DNA of 64,000 bases, taken from NCBI GenBank assembly GCA_001574975.1, contig KQ965773.1:224438-288437 (forward strand). Direction: 5' to 3'. Position 1 is the first letter of the stretch. Every line of letters starts with the position of its first letter. The notes below the pieces were generated by a model. It was not told the DNA's origin and made no database searches. It saw only the letters and a program-made list of their open reading frames with translations. Shown here one piece after another: positions 32,960 to 45,763 of the stretch. This DNA is from Gonapodya prolifera JEL478 (taxonomy: Eukaryota; Monoblepharomycota; Monoblepharidomycetes; Monoblepharidales; Gonapodyaceae). Both the position numbers and the translations under genes were made by a program.

Positions 32960-35900
32960 GGCATCACGCTTCCGATTCTGCCCCTACTTGTCGAGGCCAT
33001 AGAGGCCGACGAAATCTCCCCTCGCAAGGTTTGCCGCAGCAGTTAAAGAAGCTACGAGGCCAAGCTTCGCCGGGAGTCTCTGCGACGTCGGATCGGAGCC
33101 CGGTGCATTCATCAGCGCCGGGAAGGAGGTCGACAAGCAGACCCACAGAATCATTGGCGATGATGTCGCGACTCCCTTTGCCTCGCTTTCCAGGGATGGA
33201 CTGAAAGCTCGAGTGGTTGACCTGTTCGTTTCATCATATGGGTATTCAAAATTCACCTCTCCTCTGTGGGCCAATGAACAGGTGAAGCTGGGATTGAAGG
33301 GAGAAACTTGCTCGAGAAGGCATCCCTCGACTTTCTGGAGGATGATTGCGGGATGCAAGGTCTCGGGTACAGACTTGCACTGATGGATATTGTCCACAGG
33401 GCGAGGGCCGCACAGGGCAGGGCGCGTGATGGTTCACGACCAATTCGGAACATGTCGGAGGTCTTTCCTGGTCTTGGCATCCGGTACGGATGCACGGAGA
33501 AGATTTGGTCCCATCGAAAGGCCTCGAGGACATCGAAAAGTACGAAAGGGACCGCGATGGATTGGGAGTGCCTCCAGTGCACAACAACCCAGAGTCGGGG
33601 TTGGGACGAGTTCGACTTGAAAATTCGCAAGAGGGACGACACACTAGTGAGTTGCATGTTTCGCCGACGGCGCAGTTCAAGGAGAGAAGAACATCTTGCA
33701 ACATTGCATACCAGGAAATAGTCACAGCAACAACCCTGATCAACAGCATCAACACGACGTTGAAATGGAGAGTACAGAGTTAGATGTCACAAAACCTGTG
33801 GAGGGTTCACCACCTCCAGAGCCCCAACTCCAGAGAAACCAAGCACAGGAAAACTCCCACGCGCTCTCATCAACTAACGGGCAACCGAATGGAAGTGACG
33901 TCACTCTCAAGAAACAGTCCTCAAGAGGCAAAGCGACGCTCTATCTGACAGCGGCGAAGATGCTGATGCTGACGAGGAAGGTCGGACAAAAAAGTTGGGA
34001 GGAAAAACGTGGATCGACCCAGGAACCAAGAAGCTCAAGCGGAACAGGAGGTCCACCCACGGCGAACCTACCGACAACGAGAATTTCCATTCGCGCAAAG
34101 ATCGTCGTCAGTTGGAATCTCACCGCGCACTGCGAGACAAGTACGCGGATGCTGACGTCGATTTGTCGGAGGAAGAGGCCATTGGGAGCCCCGCCGATGA
34201 CCTTCCCTTGTTCAAGCATCGTCGTAAGAGAGTGCGTGAGGGGAGCGGAAAGGACGTGAGCAGTCGGGTGGTGCCCCAGCCCCCAAGAAACGTCGTGTCG
34301 AATCAGGTCCGAGTGGATCGGAGACGTCTTCGGCTCATGGGAAGCGTGGCATTCGGTCAAACGGAAGGGTAGAGGTTGAAGATGAGGTGGCAGGCCCTAG
34401 CAAAACGCCGCCCTTGGAATTGGACATGGAAATGCAAGAGCACAAAAGTGGTCGCGGCGAGGTGTAGGAGAACGGAAGCCTCAGTCTCCAAATAGGCGAA
34501 GTGGTCGATGATGATGTTCTCTTGTTGGAGGGAGGAACGAACGGAGGCGAGGCTGACGAAAGTGTGTCGAGCAAGGAGGACGCATCGCCCATTGGAGAAC
34601 AGAGGAAGCGGACAGATGTACCCTCCGAAGATGTGACTGTGTCGCCGGAAGGCCACGCTGTCTCCAACCAACGTAGGTCTCCTGACACAGCCCATGAAAG
34701 GCAAATTTTGGATGGGGATCACACGACGCCGCAGACCGTTCCGGGTGAAGACGGCACGAGGGACGATTCAATTTCGGGGCAGAACACTCCTGAACCGCGT
34801 GCACCGTTGCAAACCTCTCCCAGCCCGATGTTACCCACTGCTCGTGAGTCTCTCTCGCCCTCGAATGAACCCAACCGCCCACGTAGCGCCCCATCTTCAA
34901 TGCCAGCACCATCACAGCGTCCTGCCTCCAACACCTTCGGCATTGTCATCTCGGACTCAGACGACGATACGCTTCCCGAGCCGCAAAGTTACTTGTCCCA
35001 GACGTTTGTCAAAAGTGAGGAGGGAACATCATCCTCAGAATCCTCGGCAGTGCGCCAGTCAAGGCAGAGAATCGGTCGAGCCGAGCAACTTCTTCCGGAC
35101 CGAGCCACGCCGGAATACGTCTGGTTCCCACAGGCACGATGCGGGAGGCACCGTCGCCTGCCAAAACAATCACGGCTCCCTCAGCACCTACCTCCTTGTG
35201 ACCTCCCTTCATTTTGCCCCTCAGCAAACGCACTCATTGTCCCAGCTTGGGTGCTGCGGCAATGGGGAAGAAGAAATGTCGGCCAGGGGGCGGGGTATAG
35301 GTGCGGGCCGTGGATCAAGCGAACCACGAAGAGGAAGCTCTTCAGCGGAGGGACCGGAGAGTCTCGAAGGGACCGAGGAGAGGAGACAAACCTTTGCGGA
35401 TGCCTCCCAGCATGCGGGATCAGGGGAGCAAGGTTCAGCCAGCGAGAGAGCGCGTCGTGCTGCGTGAATGTAAGAGAGCATCGCAGAGGCGACAATGGCA
35501 CTTGGGGATGTAGGTGCACCAAGCGCGGTTGTGGCGCCTGGACATGCAGGAGCTGGTCCGACAAGGGCGTCTTCGCCAGTCCGCGGGGATGGGGCGACGT
35601 CAGCTCGGAACACGTCAGTTGCTCCGACTGTCGCGAATGGTCGAGAGAGTGCAGAGGAGCTGAGTGATGAGCAAGGGTCGACCGCGCAAGGAACGTCAAC
35701 AGTTGGAGCTAGGGCCACAACCACCCTCCCGAGGCCTGCGGGGGAAAGACGGGCAGGCCTTTCTTCCTCTCCGCTGTCGATACGGCCGAGTCTCTCCAAT
35801 GACGGACCTAGGTTGCCTGCTACCTCGCCAGTGCTCCCGGTAGGAAGCCCCAATGGCCAAGTGGTGGTACGGCCTTCTTTCTCGCCTTCACCAGCACGAC

Positions 35901-36639
35901 CGAGTTCAGTGCACCAAGCACGCGCCGCATCCTTTGCTTCGCTTGTACAACTTGCTCAAAGGGGGGCCATAGGTTTGCCTTCCACTTCATCTATATCTGC
36001 ACCACCAGTCGTTACGAATGGATTCGGTCGACCACCCGTACGACCGAGCTGGGCACGCCCACCACACGCTGTTTTCATGAGCTCGCCTTTGCAATCTCCT
36101 CCGGGTGCACCCGGGGAAGGCTCCAGAGCACCCTCAACCACACCCGGTTCTGCACCACTGGCGTCGGTAGGCCTCCCACACGACCAACCTCAACAGTGCA
36201 GGCACAACTAGAAACCTTAGTTTCTCGTGTACGACCTCCTCCAAGCGCCGCCGGGGAAGGCTCGCGGGCACCCACCACCTCACCCACCTCACCTGTTTCT
36301 GCACCAGCTGGCATTAGCAATGGTGGCGGTCGACCACCTCCGGTCTCTCCGTCTGCGATCAGTACCGTTGCTGCCTTCCTAGACGTTAGCGAATCCTACG
36401 CACAGAGCTTAGTAACGAGGTACGCGGATCCGTCAGATCCAGACCCGGCAAATACTGTTGTGGCGAGACTGTTGGAGCGTCTCCAGAAGCTGACGGAGAT
36501 GGTTACTGCTAATGGTGTGGAATTACCTGGGAATGAAGAGATTCTGATGGCGCTGCAGCGGTCGGGGGAGGATATCAGGGGCGCGCTGTTGGAGCTTTCG
36601 GAGAGGGGCGGCGGAGATGGTGGCGCTGGAGCGGGATAG
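32960..36639 (+). CDS. Unrecognised, largely disordered nuclear-type protein gene
   Basis: Plus-strand exons or frame pieces cover this stretch, but a clean model could not be built. The N-terminal part reads TLPILPLLVEAIEADEISPRK and VVDLFVSSYGYSKF. It is followed by charged sequence with acidic runs (SDSGEDADADEEG) and a basic nuclear-signal-like PKKRRV at 34282-34299. At 34939-34968 GIVISDSDDD fits a SUMO-interacting motif, hydrophobic core plus acidic run. Ser/Pro/Gly-rich repeats follow to about 36350. The only folded-looking part is the C terminus: TVAAFLDVSESYAQSLV, NTVVARLLERLQKL and EEILMALQRSGEDIRGALLEL, which resembles a UBA/CUE-like helix bundle. Several frame changes mean missed introns, indels or decay. 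Confidence 0.35.
35996..36345 (+). repeat. ~150-base Pro/Ala/Ser-coding tandem repeat
   Basis: Units begin with TCTGCACCA at 35996, 36149 and 36298. Each complete unit includes a GGGGAAGGCTC word followed by a Thr/Pro-rich run, and the GGTCGACCACC word recurs in the first and third. The first spacing (153) keeps the frame and the second (149) does not, which coincides with a change of open frame near 36200. Confidence 0.6.
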
Positions 36640-37982
36640 CGTGGTCTGGGTGGAGATGGATCAGACAGGGTTTCGGCAAATGCATGGTTCGCCGAGTGCG
36701 AGTGAGAGCGGTGGTCGGTTGATGGTTTGAGGTGTACCGCTGAACTTTTTCGTGGTTGGTTGGAGGTGGTCAAGGAGCATGACAGATTGTTTCTGCGTAG
36801 ATATGTTTTGGACTCTAAATGTCTCGTTCAAGTTCAATATTAATGTATGGCGATATCATATGACATTCACGCAAAGAACGTACATCCCCCGTCGACTTAT
36901 CATGGCGGAATGCCTTCACAACAAGGACGACGCGATTGTGTTAATTTGAAGTACAGTCACAACATGGGAAAGGGAGGGACGCACAATGAGACGTAGTTCG
37001 TGAATGAGAAAGTTCTGAAGTGTACTTGAAACTTTGAAGTGTTACACATGCAGAAGCTACAGCGGTGCGAGCCAGTCCGCCACTCTGGAGCCGAACACCG
37101 AACTCCAAGAGTGCCCAGGGTGCGCGACATGGACGCCGCTCGCGTTGGCACCCCAAAACTTGCCCAAGAAGAGGACGACGAGGTGGGACGCTCTAGAGCG
37201 CTGCCACATTACCGGCATCCCGACAAAGCGGAGGAGTGGCTCTTGCGTCCGAACTCTTGCGTCCGAACGTCACTTATCCCTGAGAAGAAGTGGAGTGATT
37301 GGTAAGTCTGGAGATGGGGGTAAGAGCAAACCCCACTCGGACGACTCGCCTCTTTTCTAAGTGGGCGTGGAGGGTATGTCTAGTGACATACTTGCCCAGA
37401 GTTACCAGCATTCTCTGCGCTGGCAATGATTCCTCTGACCTTGACGCGTCTTTGACGGTGGTTGACTGCGAGTGAAGGGTAAAGGGAAAGCAGGAAACGT
37501 GGGATGAAACGAAGGCGCATGACGTTTTGATGCTTGCTGCTTGACGCTGACGACGCGCGGTGAGCCTTCCTTCTTGAATCATGTGTTGGGTGGATTGGTG
37601 AATGTTGGAAACCCGCCTCCTTTTGTGACCGGGGGTATTGTTTTGGGTTGGGGGGCCGCAGCCATTTCAGCCGATTCAGTCAGTCCTTTCAGCGAGTCTC
37701 AAACTTGAAGATGGATTCAAATATAAAGTTGTTAAAAAAGCTAGGCAGGTACCCTCAAAGCTCTTTCTCTGTGGGTTTCGCGTCTCGAACGGCGAGCCAC
37801 CAACACCAGACAGTCCTGCGACAGCGCATGACCATCAACGTTATAGCCACAACACGCCACCCAGACATCGGACTGTATAGGGTCGCCAAATTTTCATCAG
37901 ATTTGGTCTGTGATACCTGTAGTGAAGCTGTTTCCTCGAGAAGTCTCTAGCCCATTGGACCTGAATCCACAACGGCGCAACG
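36640..37982. other. Intergenic, no recognisable gene
   Basis: 1.3 kb upstream of Dicer. A CYTCRS...CPGCA pattern near 37041-37130 on the plus strand looks like a zinc-ribbon fragment but has no flanking support. No RNA gene was seen. Confidence 0.4.
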
Positions 37983-40900
37983 ATGGCGAGAGCGCGGCCG
38001 TTCGGGCCACTTGAGCCCGAGGAAAAGGCGCTCAAGGTTGCGGAGGCGAGAAGCTACCAGAGGGAACTGTTTGAAAGAGTGGGCATTCCTTTGTCGAATC
38101 AATCATATGTCCGCTTCGAGCTCACTTTTGATGCTGCGATCCCACTTCCAATGCCGACGTGGATGTCCACCGACAGGCGAAAGCGGACAATATCATCGCT
38201 GTGCTTGATACAGGAACCGGGAAGGTGACAAAAACGATCGATACATCTCACTCACGCAAAATGACCCAAACCTCTTAAATTCTCCAATAGACGTTCATTG
38301 CAGCCATGCTTATCAAGTATGTTCATGAATGCGAGGAGCTCGAGCGGATAAAGGATCCAGACCTGCCCGTGAGTCGTCTCTGGTCCCTTTGCCTGAACAA
38401 TTTGTCTTGAACTACACGTATCCTTTCTCCGTATTTGCTCAGAGGAAAAAGAGTGAGTTTCTTTAACAAAACGGGGTCGGGGCACAATTCCAAGGGCATC
38501 TGGATTGACCGAAACTAACAACCTCTCTTTCAAAAATGTAGCATTCTTCCTCGTCAACCTCGTCCCGCTCGTCTTCCAACAAGCCGCCTTCCTCGAACAC
38601 AACCTTCATCTCTCCGTGGGCCGCTACTGCTCCGAAATGGAGACCGCGGGCGAACGACGTCAGCTGTGGACGAGCCGAATCGCCGACCATGACGTTCACG
38701 TCATGACGGCCCAGATTTTTCTCAATATTCTCGTCAGCGGATGGATTGGGATGGACCAGGTCGGCTCCCCTTTGTTCTTCGCTTACTTAATTGGAATTCG
38801 AAGTTGTTCAACACCACCTCCAAGGTTTCCCTTCTCGTTTTCGACGAAGCCCACCACGCTATGGCTGCACACCCCTACGCCCTCGTCATGCGCAACTTCT
38901 ACATGGCAACACCACCCGAGAAGCGTCCAAGAGTGTTTGGAATGACGGCAAGCCCGGCTAAGAGGTTCTCGGGCGGTGGAGAAGGGGTCGAGGTGTCTTT
39001 GCAGTAAGTGTGATGTGTTTCTGATCGCGGGTTTCACACTCCACCCGTCACATCCGTCGACGTCGCTTTCAACCGTCCCTCAGAGACCTCGCCCTCAGCC
39101 TCGACTCTCGCATCATCACTTCCGTCGACCTCACCGCCGTCCGCTCCCACGCCCCACGCCCCGCAGAGCAAATCCTTCGCTACCACCCGTCCGTGACTCC
39201 ACCCTTCCCCTGCACGCCTCTGGCAACCGCGCTGTGGTCCATCCTGACTCCATTCGTCGTCGCCACGCACGATTCCCGCGACCGCAAGTTCTTTTCGGCC
39301 ATGCTCGCCGACGCCGTGTACCTCCTGCAAGACATGGGTCCCTGGGCATCGGACCTGGCCCTGCGGAGCGTTCTGGCCGAGGTCATTGTCCGGCATAACC
39401 GCTACGTCGGCCGCGCAAGGGGAAGGTCGAAAGGTGTCAGCCCGGTTGTGGCGGAGGCGATCAAGGTTCTCGCCAGGAGATTCACGGGCGTCGTGGGTGG
39501 CAGCAATGGCATTGTGTGGTTTGAGCTACCGTGGGGAAAGGAGAGGGCGCAAAAGGATGGTAAGGGGAATGGGGAAGCCGCAGAAGGGAAAGAAGGTGTC
39601 GAGGGGGCGACATCAGGTGCACCACCCAACCCCGATGCCGCACAGCAGTCAGCACTAGACATCCAGCCTTCCGAGGTAGCGGAGGACTCCAACATGGCCC
39701 AAGCAGTTTCCGGCGAGAGCGAACCGGTGGTGGACACCGATGCCGACCCCGACGAGGAGCCGCCCGTGTCACCCTCCGTCGCTGATGCGTCCCAGGGGCA
39801 TGTCAGCTATAAGGTGCGCGCCTTGCAGGGCCTGTTGATGGGCTACACGGACCGGCGGGAAGAGTTCCGCGGGATCATTTTCGTCGAGAAACGTACTGCG
39901 GCAACAGCCCTTGCCGAGATTCTGCGCAAGTCTATGGGCGAGGGCGTCGCAATGGTGGGCGCTGATGGGGTGGCCAGAGGACCCGGATGGGTCAAAGTGG
40001 GCGCCCTGGTGGGGCACGGATCTGGAAATAGGGACGGAGGAGCCATGGCGGCGCGAAGAGTCGAGATGGACTTTCGGGAGCAGAATCGGGTGATCAGAGC
40101 TTTCAAGAAGGTGGGTCGCTGTCGTGGGGAGTGGTGTCTCAGGAGGATTCTGGTGGAGGTAATTGTGAATTTCGAACAGGGTGAACTCAATTTGCTGGTT
40201 GCCACGAGTGTCGCGGAGGAAGGACTTGATGTCCAGCCCTGCATGCTGTAAGCTTTTTTCACTTCTGTCCTCGACTACGTTCTGACCGGCGACTCGTGTG
40301 ACATAGGGTGGTCCGCTACGACCTTCCTAAAACCCACATTGCGTACATCCAGTCTCGGGGGCGCGCACGACAAAAGAACTCGGCATTCTTTTTCATGGTC
40401 GAAGCTTACAACATGGAGCACACCAACCTCATTCTGGAACTCACTGCGCGCGAACGGCAGCTCCGCGAGTGCTTGACCGTGTCATCGTCTGCGGATGCTA
40501 AACTAGAAGGCCTGGTTCCCGTGTGGGCCAAGCGTCTGGAGGCGCGTCCGCAGATGGAGCACGATCCGGAACTCGCAGTGCTGTCAAAGGTCCCCGGAGC
40601 TGTCATCACAATCGACCAAGCGGTTGCAGCGCTGAGCAGGTTCTGCTCAAAATTACCGTCGGATAGGTTCTACTATCCGAGGCCGGACTATACGGTGGAG
40701 CAGATCAAGGAAGGAGATTGGACTGGCGCCCTGACACTTCCTTCGGTTCTTCCCGCCCACTTGCGACACTTCACCACACCACGGAACGCACCTTCAAAAA
40801 AGGAAGCTCGACAATTTGTTGCATTGGTCGCGTTGAAGAAGCTGTACGAACACGGATGGTTAGACGACCACTTCCGTGGACATGTCCCTGGGTCTGAAAT

Positions 40901-43900
40901 GTTCCAAGCAGAGTTGCGGAGGTGGGGCATAGACGGGTTTGAAGAACTCCTGCAGCAGGGACTTGTCGAGGGTCAGCCACACATGAATGGGGTCATGGTG
41001 GTAAGTCGAGTGCTGGTCCCCAAGTGCTGGATCCCACTGCGTGGTTTGGAAATGGACGACACGGGAAACAGAATTGTGGTGAAGAGAAAGGCCGAGGATG
41101 ATTTGAGCGAGCTCACGCAAATGCAGCCGCGAGTGATCATGAAGAAGCCCAAGATACTCGAGAAGAGTCAGAGAATTCGACTTGATGGAGTCAATTCAGC
41201 CCAGGTGGATGAAGGTAATGGTGACGGTGAAGAGCATGGTGATGTGGAAGAGAGCGGGGACCAGCAGGAAAATGGCACCTCGCAAGATGACGTCCAGCAG
41301 GAGAACGGAGCTTTGCAAGTGGGCGAGCTGGATGGTGACCAAGAATCATCGCAGGAGTTGCCGGTGGCTCACGAACATGTTGACGATATTGAGATGGCGA
41401 CGTCAAGTGCAACGCTGGCGAACGGAGGAGATGTTCAAATGGAGGATGCACCCATAACCAGCCTTCCCACGCAGGACAGTATTGCGAATCCTACTGGATC
41501 TATAGCTAAGAATGCAGAGCCCAAGGTCGATTCGCAGGCAACAACTGATCCACAGCTTCCCATCAACGGTGATGGGGATCCAATGGTCGACGATACTAAT
41601 GAGGAGAATGAGCCATGGTATCTTGGATCTGGCTATGCTGAACGGCGAAGAGTAATCAACGGTGGGCTTCTGAAGAGACGACCCCCAAGAACGCTGCTAC
41701 CACCAGAGGTTATGGAGGAACACGAAACGTGGTATCTCAACATTGTTGAAAAGAACGGGAAATTGGAGCCGACGGGATTTTTGGCTCCTGGACCCCTGCC
41801 GGTGCCGCTCAAATTCCGTCTGTATACACCGATTGATGCTCCGCTCGAGGTATGTTGGTCAAAAGTTGTTAATGGGGCATCTATTCTTGACATTTCAAAA
41901 GCTTAAGATCGCTCCTACTTTCGATTCGTTTGTCATTCGCACTGCCAGTGCAGTGGTCAAAGCAACCGATCTCACCACTGTTCAATTCACGAAGCTCCGC
42001 TCGGGGGAGGAAGTGCACCCTTATGTTTTGAATCGGAACACGATGGCGCAAGTGCGACGGTACAACAGCCTATTCTTTGGTACTATGCTTAAAAAATCAG
42101 TCGAGGAACAAGATTTGGAGAACCCATAGTGCGTGTGATCTGCTTTGAGTGGATATTTCTTTGATTGATCAAGTTGTTCCCCCTAAGCCTATGGCTGCTT
42201 GCCCCAGTGAAGGAAAAACCTGCTGAGAATCTCAACCTCGGAAGTGTTTCCTTTTCAGACTTCGATTATTCCTTCAATGCACCTACGAAGGATTCCACAA
42301 CATCTAAACCCGTGGACGACGAGCCAATCGCGGCAGCACAACTTGACCGCGGCATGCTGCATACATTTCGACGTGGATACTTCAATAAACGTTGTGCCCT
42401 GAAAGACAAAAGTCGATATAACGAAGTTATTGGGAGACTTGTAACAGATCTGGCAGGATATAGAAGGTGAGAAAGAGCTCTGAGGAGGAATAGTGTTCCG
42501 CGCCATTGCACTTCTTGATTCCTAAATTTAGGACTTACCTGGTTGAGGAAATATTGTCGATCTCCCCCTTTGACCCACTTCCTGGGGGCCAACTTCTTCA
42601 ACACGGGAAAGCTCGTTGCGCTACAGTTGCAGATTACTACGAAAAGGCGTGGAAAGTTGAACGACTATCCATCCAAGCTGACCAATGTGTCATTCGGGTA
42701 TCTGCTGTTCCTAAAAAGATTGACTTCATGCGACCCTTTGCACCAGAGGTACCAGATGATAATGGAGTGGACGAAGGTGGAGTTGCAGAAGATCGCTCAA
42801 CTCCACCTGTTGCTACTGTTGGAAACCTTGATACTAGCACAAACCTGCGAGATTCTCAAGTCGAAGCTGTAACGCCGAAGGACGATCCGGACAGAAACAA
42901 TGCATCGAACGTGCAAGAAACCAATCAATCACGTAGTGGCGGCGAAGAAGCATCCCAGGAGAAATCGAATGCCAATGTTGTTGACGAGGACACGACCTAT
43001 TTACTTCCACAATTCACCGTAACCTCACCGATGCTCTTCCCTCATTACCTTAAAAGCCAGCAGTTCCCGTCACTTCTGACACTGACTCATCGATATCTTG
43101 GTATTTTTGATTTTCTCGACGATCTTGGATTCGGAAATGAATTTTCGGAGGTTGACTTCTATCGGTTCATGCTCGCGATGACTCCGCCACTATCTCCGGT
43201 CCCGCCTTTTGACCCCAGTCGTAAGTAGAATTGTTTGACGATAACGCATTAAGATGAGTTTCACCATTGTCTTCCACAGACCATCAATCAGAAATACACT
43301 ATGAGAGACTCGAAACTTACGGAGACGGGTATCTCAAAGTATGCTTGTCAACTTTTCTTGTGGTGACCCACCCTACATGGTTTGAGGGATCCCTGTCTAA
43401 AGTTCGAGCACAAATGCAAAGCAACGAGACTTTGTGGAAGCAGGGACTTCGTCTTAAAGTACACTGGGAAAGATTTGTTGCGGCAAGTTCTGTTTCTTTG
43501 TCGAGAAAGAATTGGGAACCGCTCCGGCACTTTATTCAGCGGGAAGTGCCGAAGAAAACCATTGCGGATACCGTTGAAGCAACGATTGCTGCCTTTCTTT
43601 TGTCGACAGGGGAAGATACCGCACGACGCTTTGTTGAACTGCTTTATCGGGAGGCCATGAAAGACGGCTGCTTTGTGAACCTTCCCATTTCTGTGGATTC
43701 GATTGCTGCAGAACAACACAAGCGCATCGTGGACTTGGAATGTAGGGAGGTCATGGTTGGCGTAACAGCTCATCCGAAGATGGCACTAGTGCCACACGTC
43801 GAGAAGATGTTCGGGTACACTTTCAAGCGAAAGGAACTTGCTTTGATGGCTGTAACCCATGGTAGTGCTATTGACACTCCTGTAACTACATACGAAAGAG

Positions 43901-45577
43901 TGGAATTCTTGGGTGAGTGTCCCCTTGCAAGAATGACTTGCTGGAAAACAACTCACAAGTACCTAAAATAATGAGGTGATTCTGTTCTCGATTATACTAT
44001 CATCCGGCATCTATATCTGAAGTATCCCAAGCTGCCACCCTCAATTTTAACTATTCTTCGCTCTCTTGCTGGTTCGTATGCTCATTCTAATGGTGCGATT
44101 GGAATTATTGACGTTTCATGTTTCAGTGAACAACAAGTTTCTGGCCTTTGTTTGCGTCAAACTCGGTCTTCACAAAATTATTGACCACGGTGAACGGTCC
44201 TTGATGGGATTGATATCCGAGTTTGTTGAAGACTCTCAAGAGCAAGAATCACTCATGATAGAAGAGGAGAAGAAACCACTTGATCAAGTCATCCGACGGA
44301 GGCTTCCCAAGAAGGGAAAACTTCCTTTGTTGAAGAATGAGGTTCCTGGGACAGACAAGACTTCCTCAGTTGCACCAGAAGCTGAAAACGTTGTGGAACA
44401 TAACTCCGCCAGCAAAAGCACACCGGAACCAGCAACAGGCATTTCAGCGTTCGAGGAGCCTGTTGAAGACGATCAGATGGACGACCCCACCGATATGGCG
44501 GAACCGAAAATTCGTCGTATCGCAGATTCTGGAATCGACGATGACGTGGAGTCTGATTCGGACTCCGATGATGAAGAGGAAAATCGTAAACGACGTGCTG
44601 CTGCTACATGGAATGCTGCTCATGAGGAGGAGGAGATGCAACCTCGCGCTCGATGGCATTTTTGGCTTGACCTGGACCCACCAAAAATGCTCGGTGACGT
44701 GGTGGAGGCATGCATTGGCGCGTGCGTACAGATGAAAGCATTTCGATAGCTCATTCCGTTTCTCACGCGATTTCGTCCTTCTGTGTCCATCAGTATTTAC
44801 GTCGATTCCGGGTTTTCGCTCCCAATTGTTCGAGAGGTAGTATCTCGAGTTCTTATTGAACCCCTCGTCGACCAATATGTCACACCCACGCGAATGCCCC
44901 GACATCCCATTACTGCCATTCATGAGCTCGCCCAAGCTCGGGGCTGCGCTGCTCTTCGCATTGAGTGAGAGCGACCTGATTTTGCGTTGTTTTCCAACCA
45001 TTGACACGCGATTACACATCGCTCCTTCCTGCAGTGTGTTGGAACCAGATCACATGAAAGTTGAGCGCCGCACCACAGGTACTGCGGAAAAATACGCCGT
45101 CTTTTTGGACGTTACTGCCAACGTTTATGTCCACGGCGACCTTATTGCTACTAGCAAAGGTATTTCCAACGTCAAAAGACCGGAGCAAGTCACGGAGCCT
45201 CAATTAACGAAACCTCTTTTTTCTATCAAGCTCGAAACCAAAAAGATGCGAGGAAGCAAGCTGCTGAACTTGCACTAGAGGCACTGTGTACGAAAGATCA
45301 GTGGTGGGAGGATGTGTGCACTTGCATAGAGGAGAAACAGGCTGAGAAAGACGCTTTGAAGAAGAAATTGGAAATGGAAGGTGAGGAGGAGGAAGGAGGC
45401 GAGCCACAGGAAGTGCCACCGGATGAGAAGGAAGCTGGAGATGAAGCAACCGTGGAGGAAATCCCTGCTTCGGCAGGGGTGCAAACCATGGAGAACAATT
45501 TTGACAGGAGTGGCGGACAAATTTTTTCTGGTGTCATCATTCCACTGGAAGAGGAGATTGATATCATCGGACTGTAA
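37983..45577 (+). CDS. Dicer-like ribonuclease III
   Basis: Starts [28 protein letters not shown] and [12 protein letters not shown], with the Walker A completed across an intron as [10 protein letters not shown], are followed by FDEAHHAM (38843-38854) and VFGMTASPA. The helicase C half has [25 protein letters not shown] and [12 protein letters not shown]. Next come the Dicer dimerisation fold ([20 protein letters not shown]) and a PAZ-like block ([26 protein letters not shown]). RNase IIIa ([23 protein letters not shown]) and RNase IIIb ([29 protein letters not shown]) keep the catalytic acids. A dsRBD ([27 protein letters not shown]) and an acidic tail complete it. It cuts dsRNA into small RNAs. 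Long acidic inserts sit before PAZ, inside RNase IIIb and in the helicase. Confidence 0.9.
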
Positions 45578-45763
45578 TCACCCAAAGATAACCATCATTT
45601 AAAGTCTTATGTAACACATCAATGATTGACAAGTTTTGAGAAATCTCATATTACTTCGCCAAGTGAATCGCGCCGTGTTTTGGGGAGTTAGAATCATTTG
45701 TATGTTGTTGCATCACACACTCCCAACAGAATGGAAAGTTGCAAAGCTACAGTTGAATACAAA

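Noticed and set aside
35181-35853. Two minus-strand frames of about 170-210 codons
   Set aside because: They mirror the Ser/Pro-rich repeat region of the plus-strand gene; composition explains their openness.
37041-37130. Possible 5S-like RNA or zinc-ribbon gene
   Set aside because: The GGAGCCGAACACCGAACTCC stretch lacks the conserved internal boxes of 5S rRNA, and the Cys pairs have no supporting frame.
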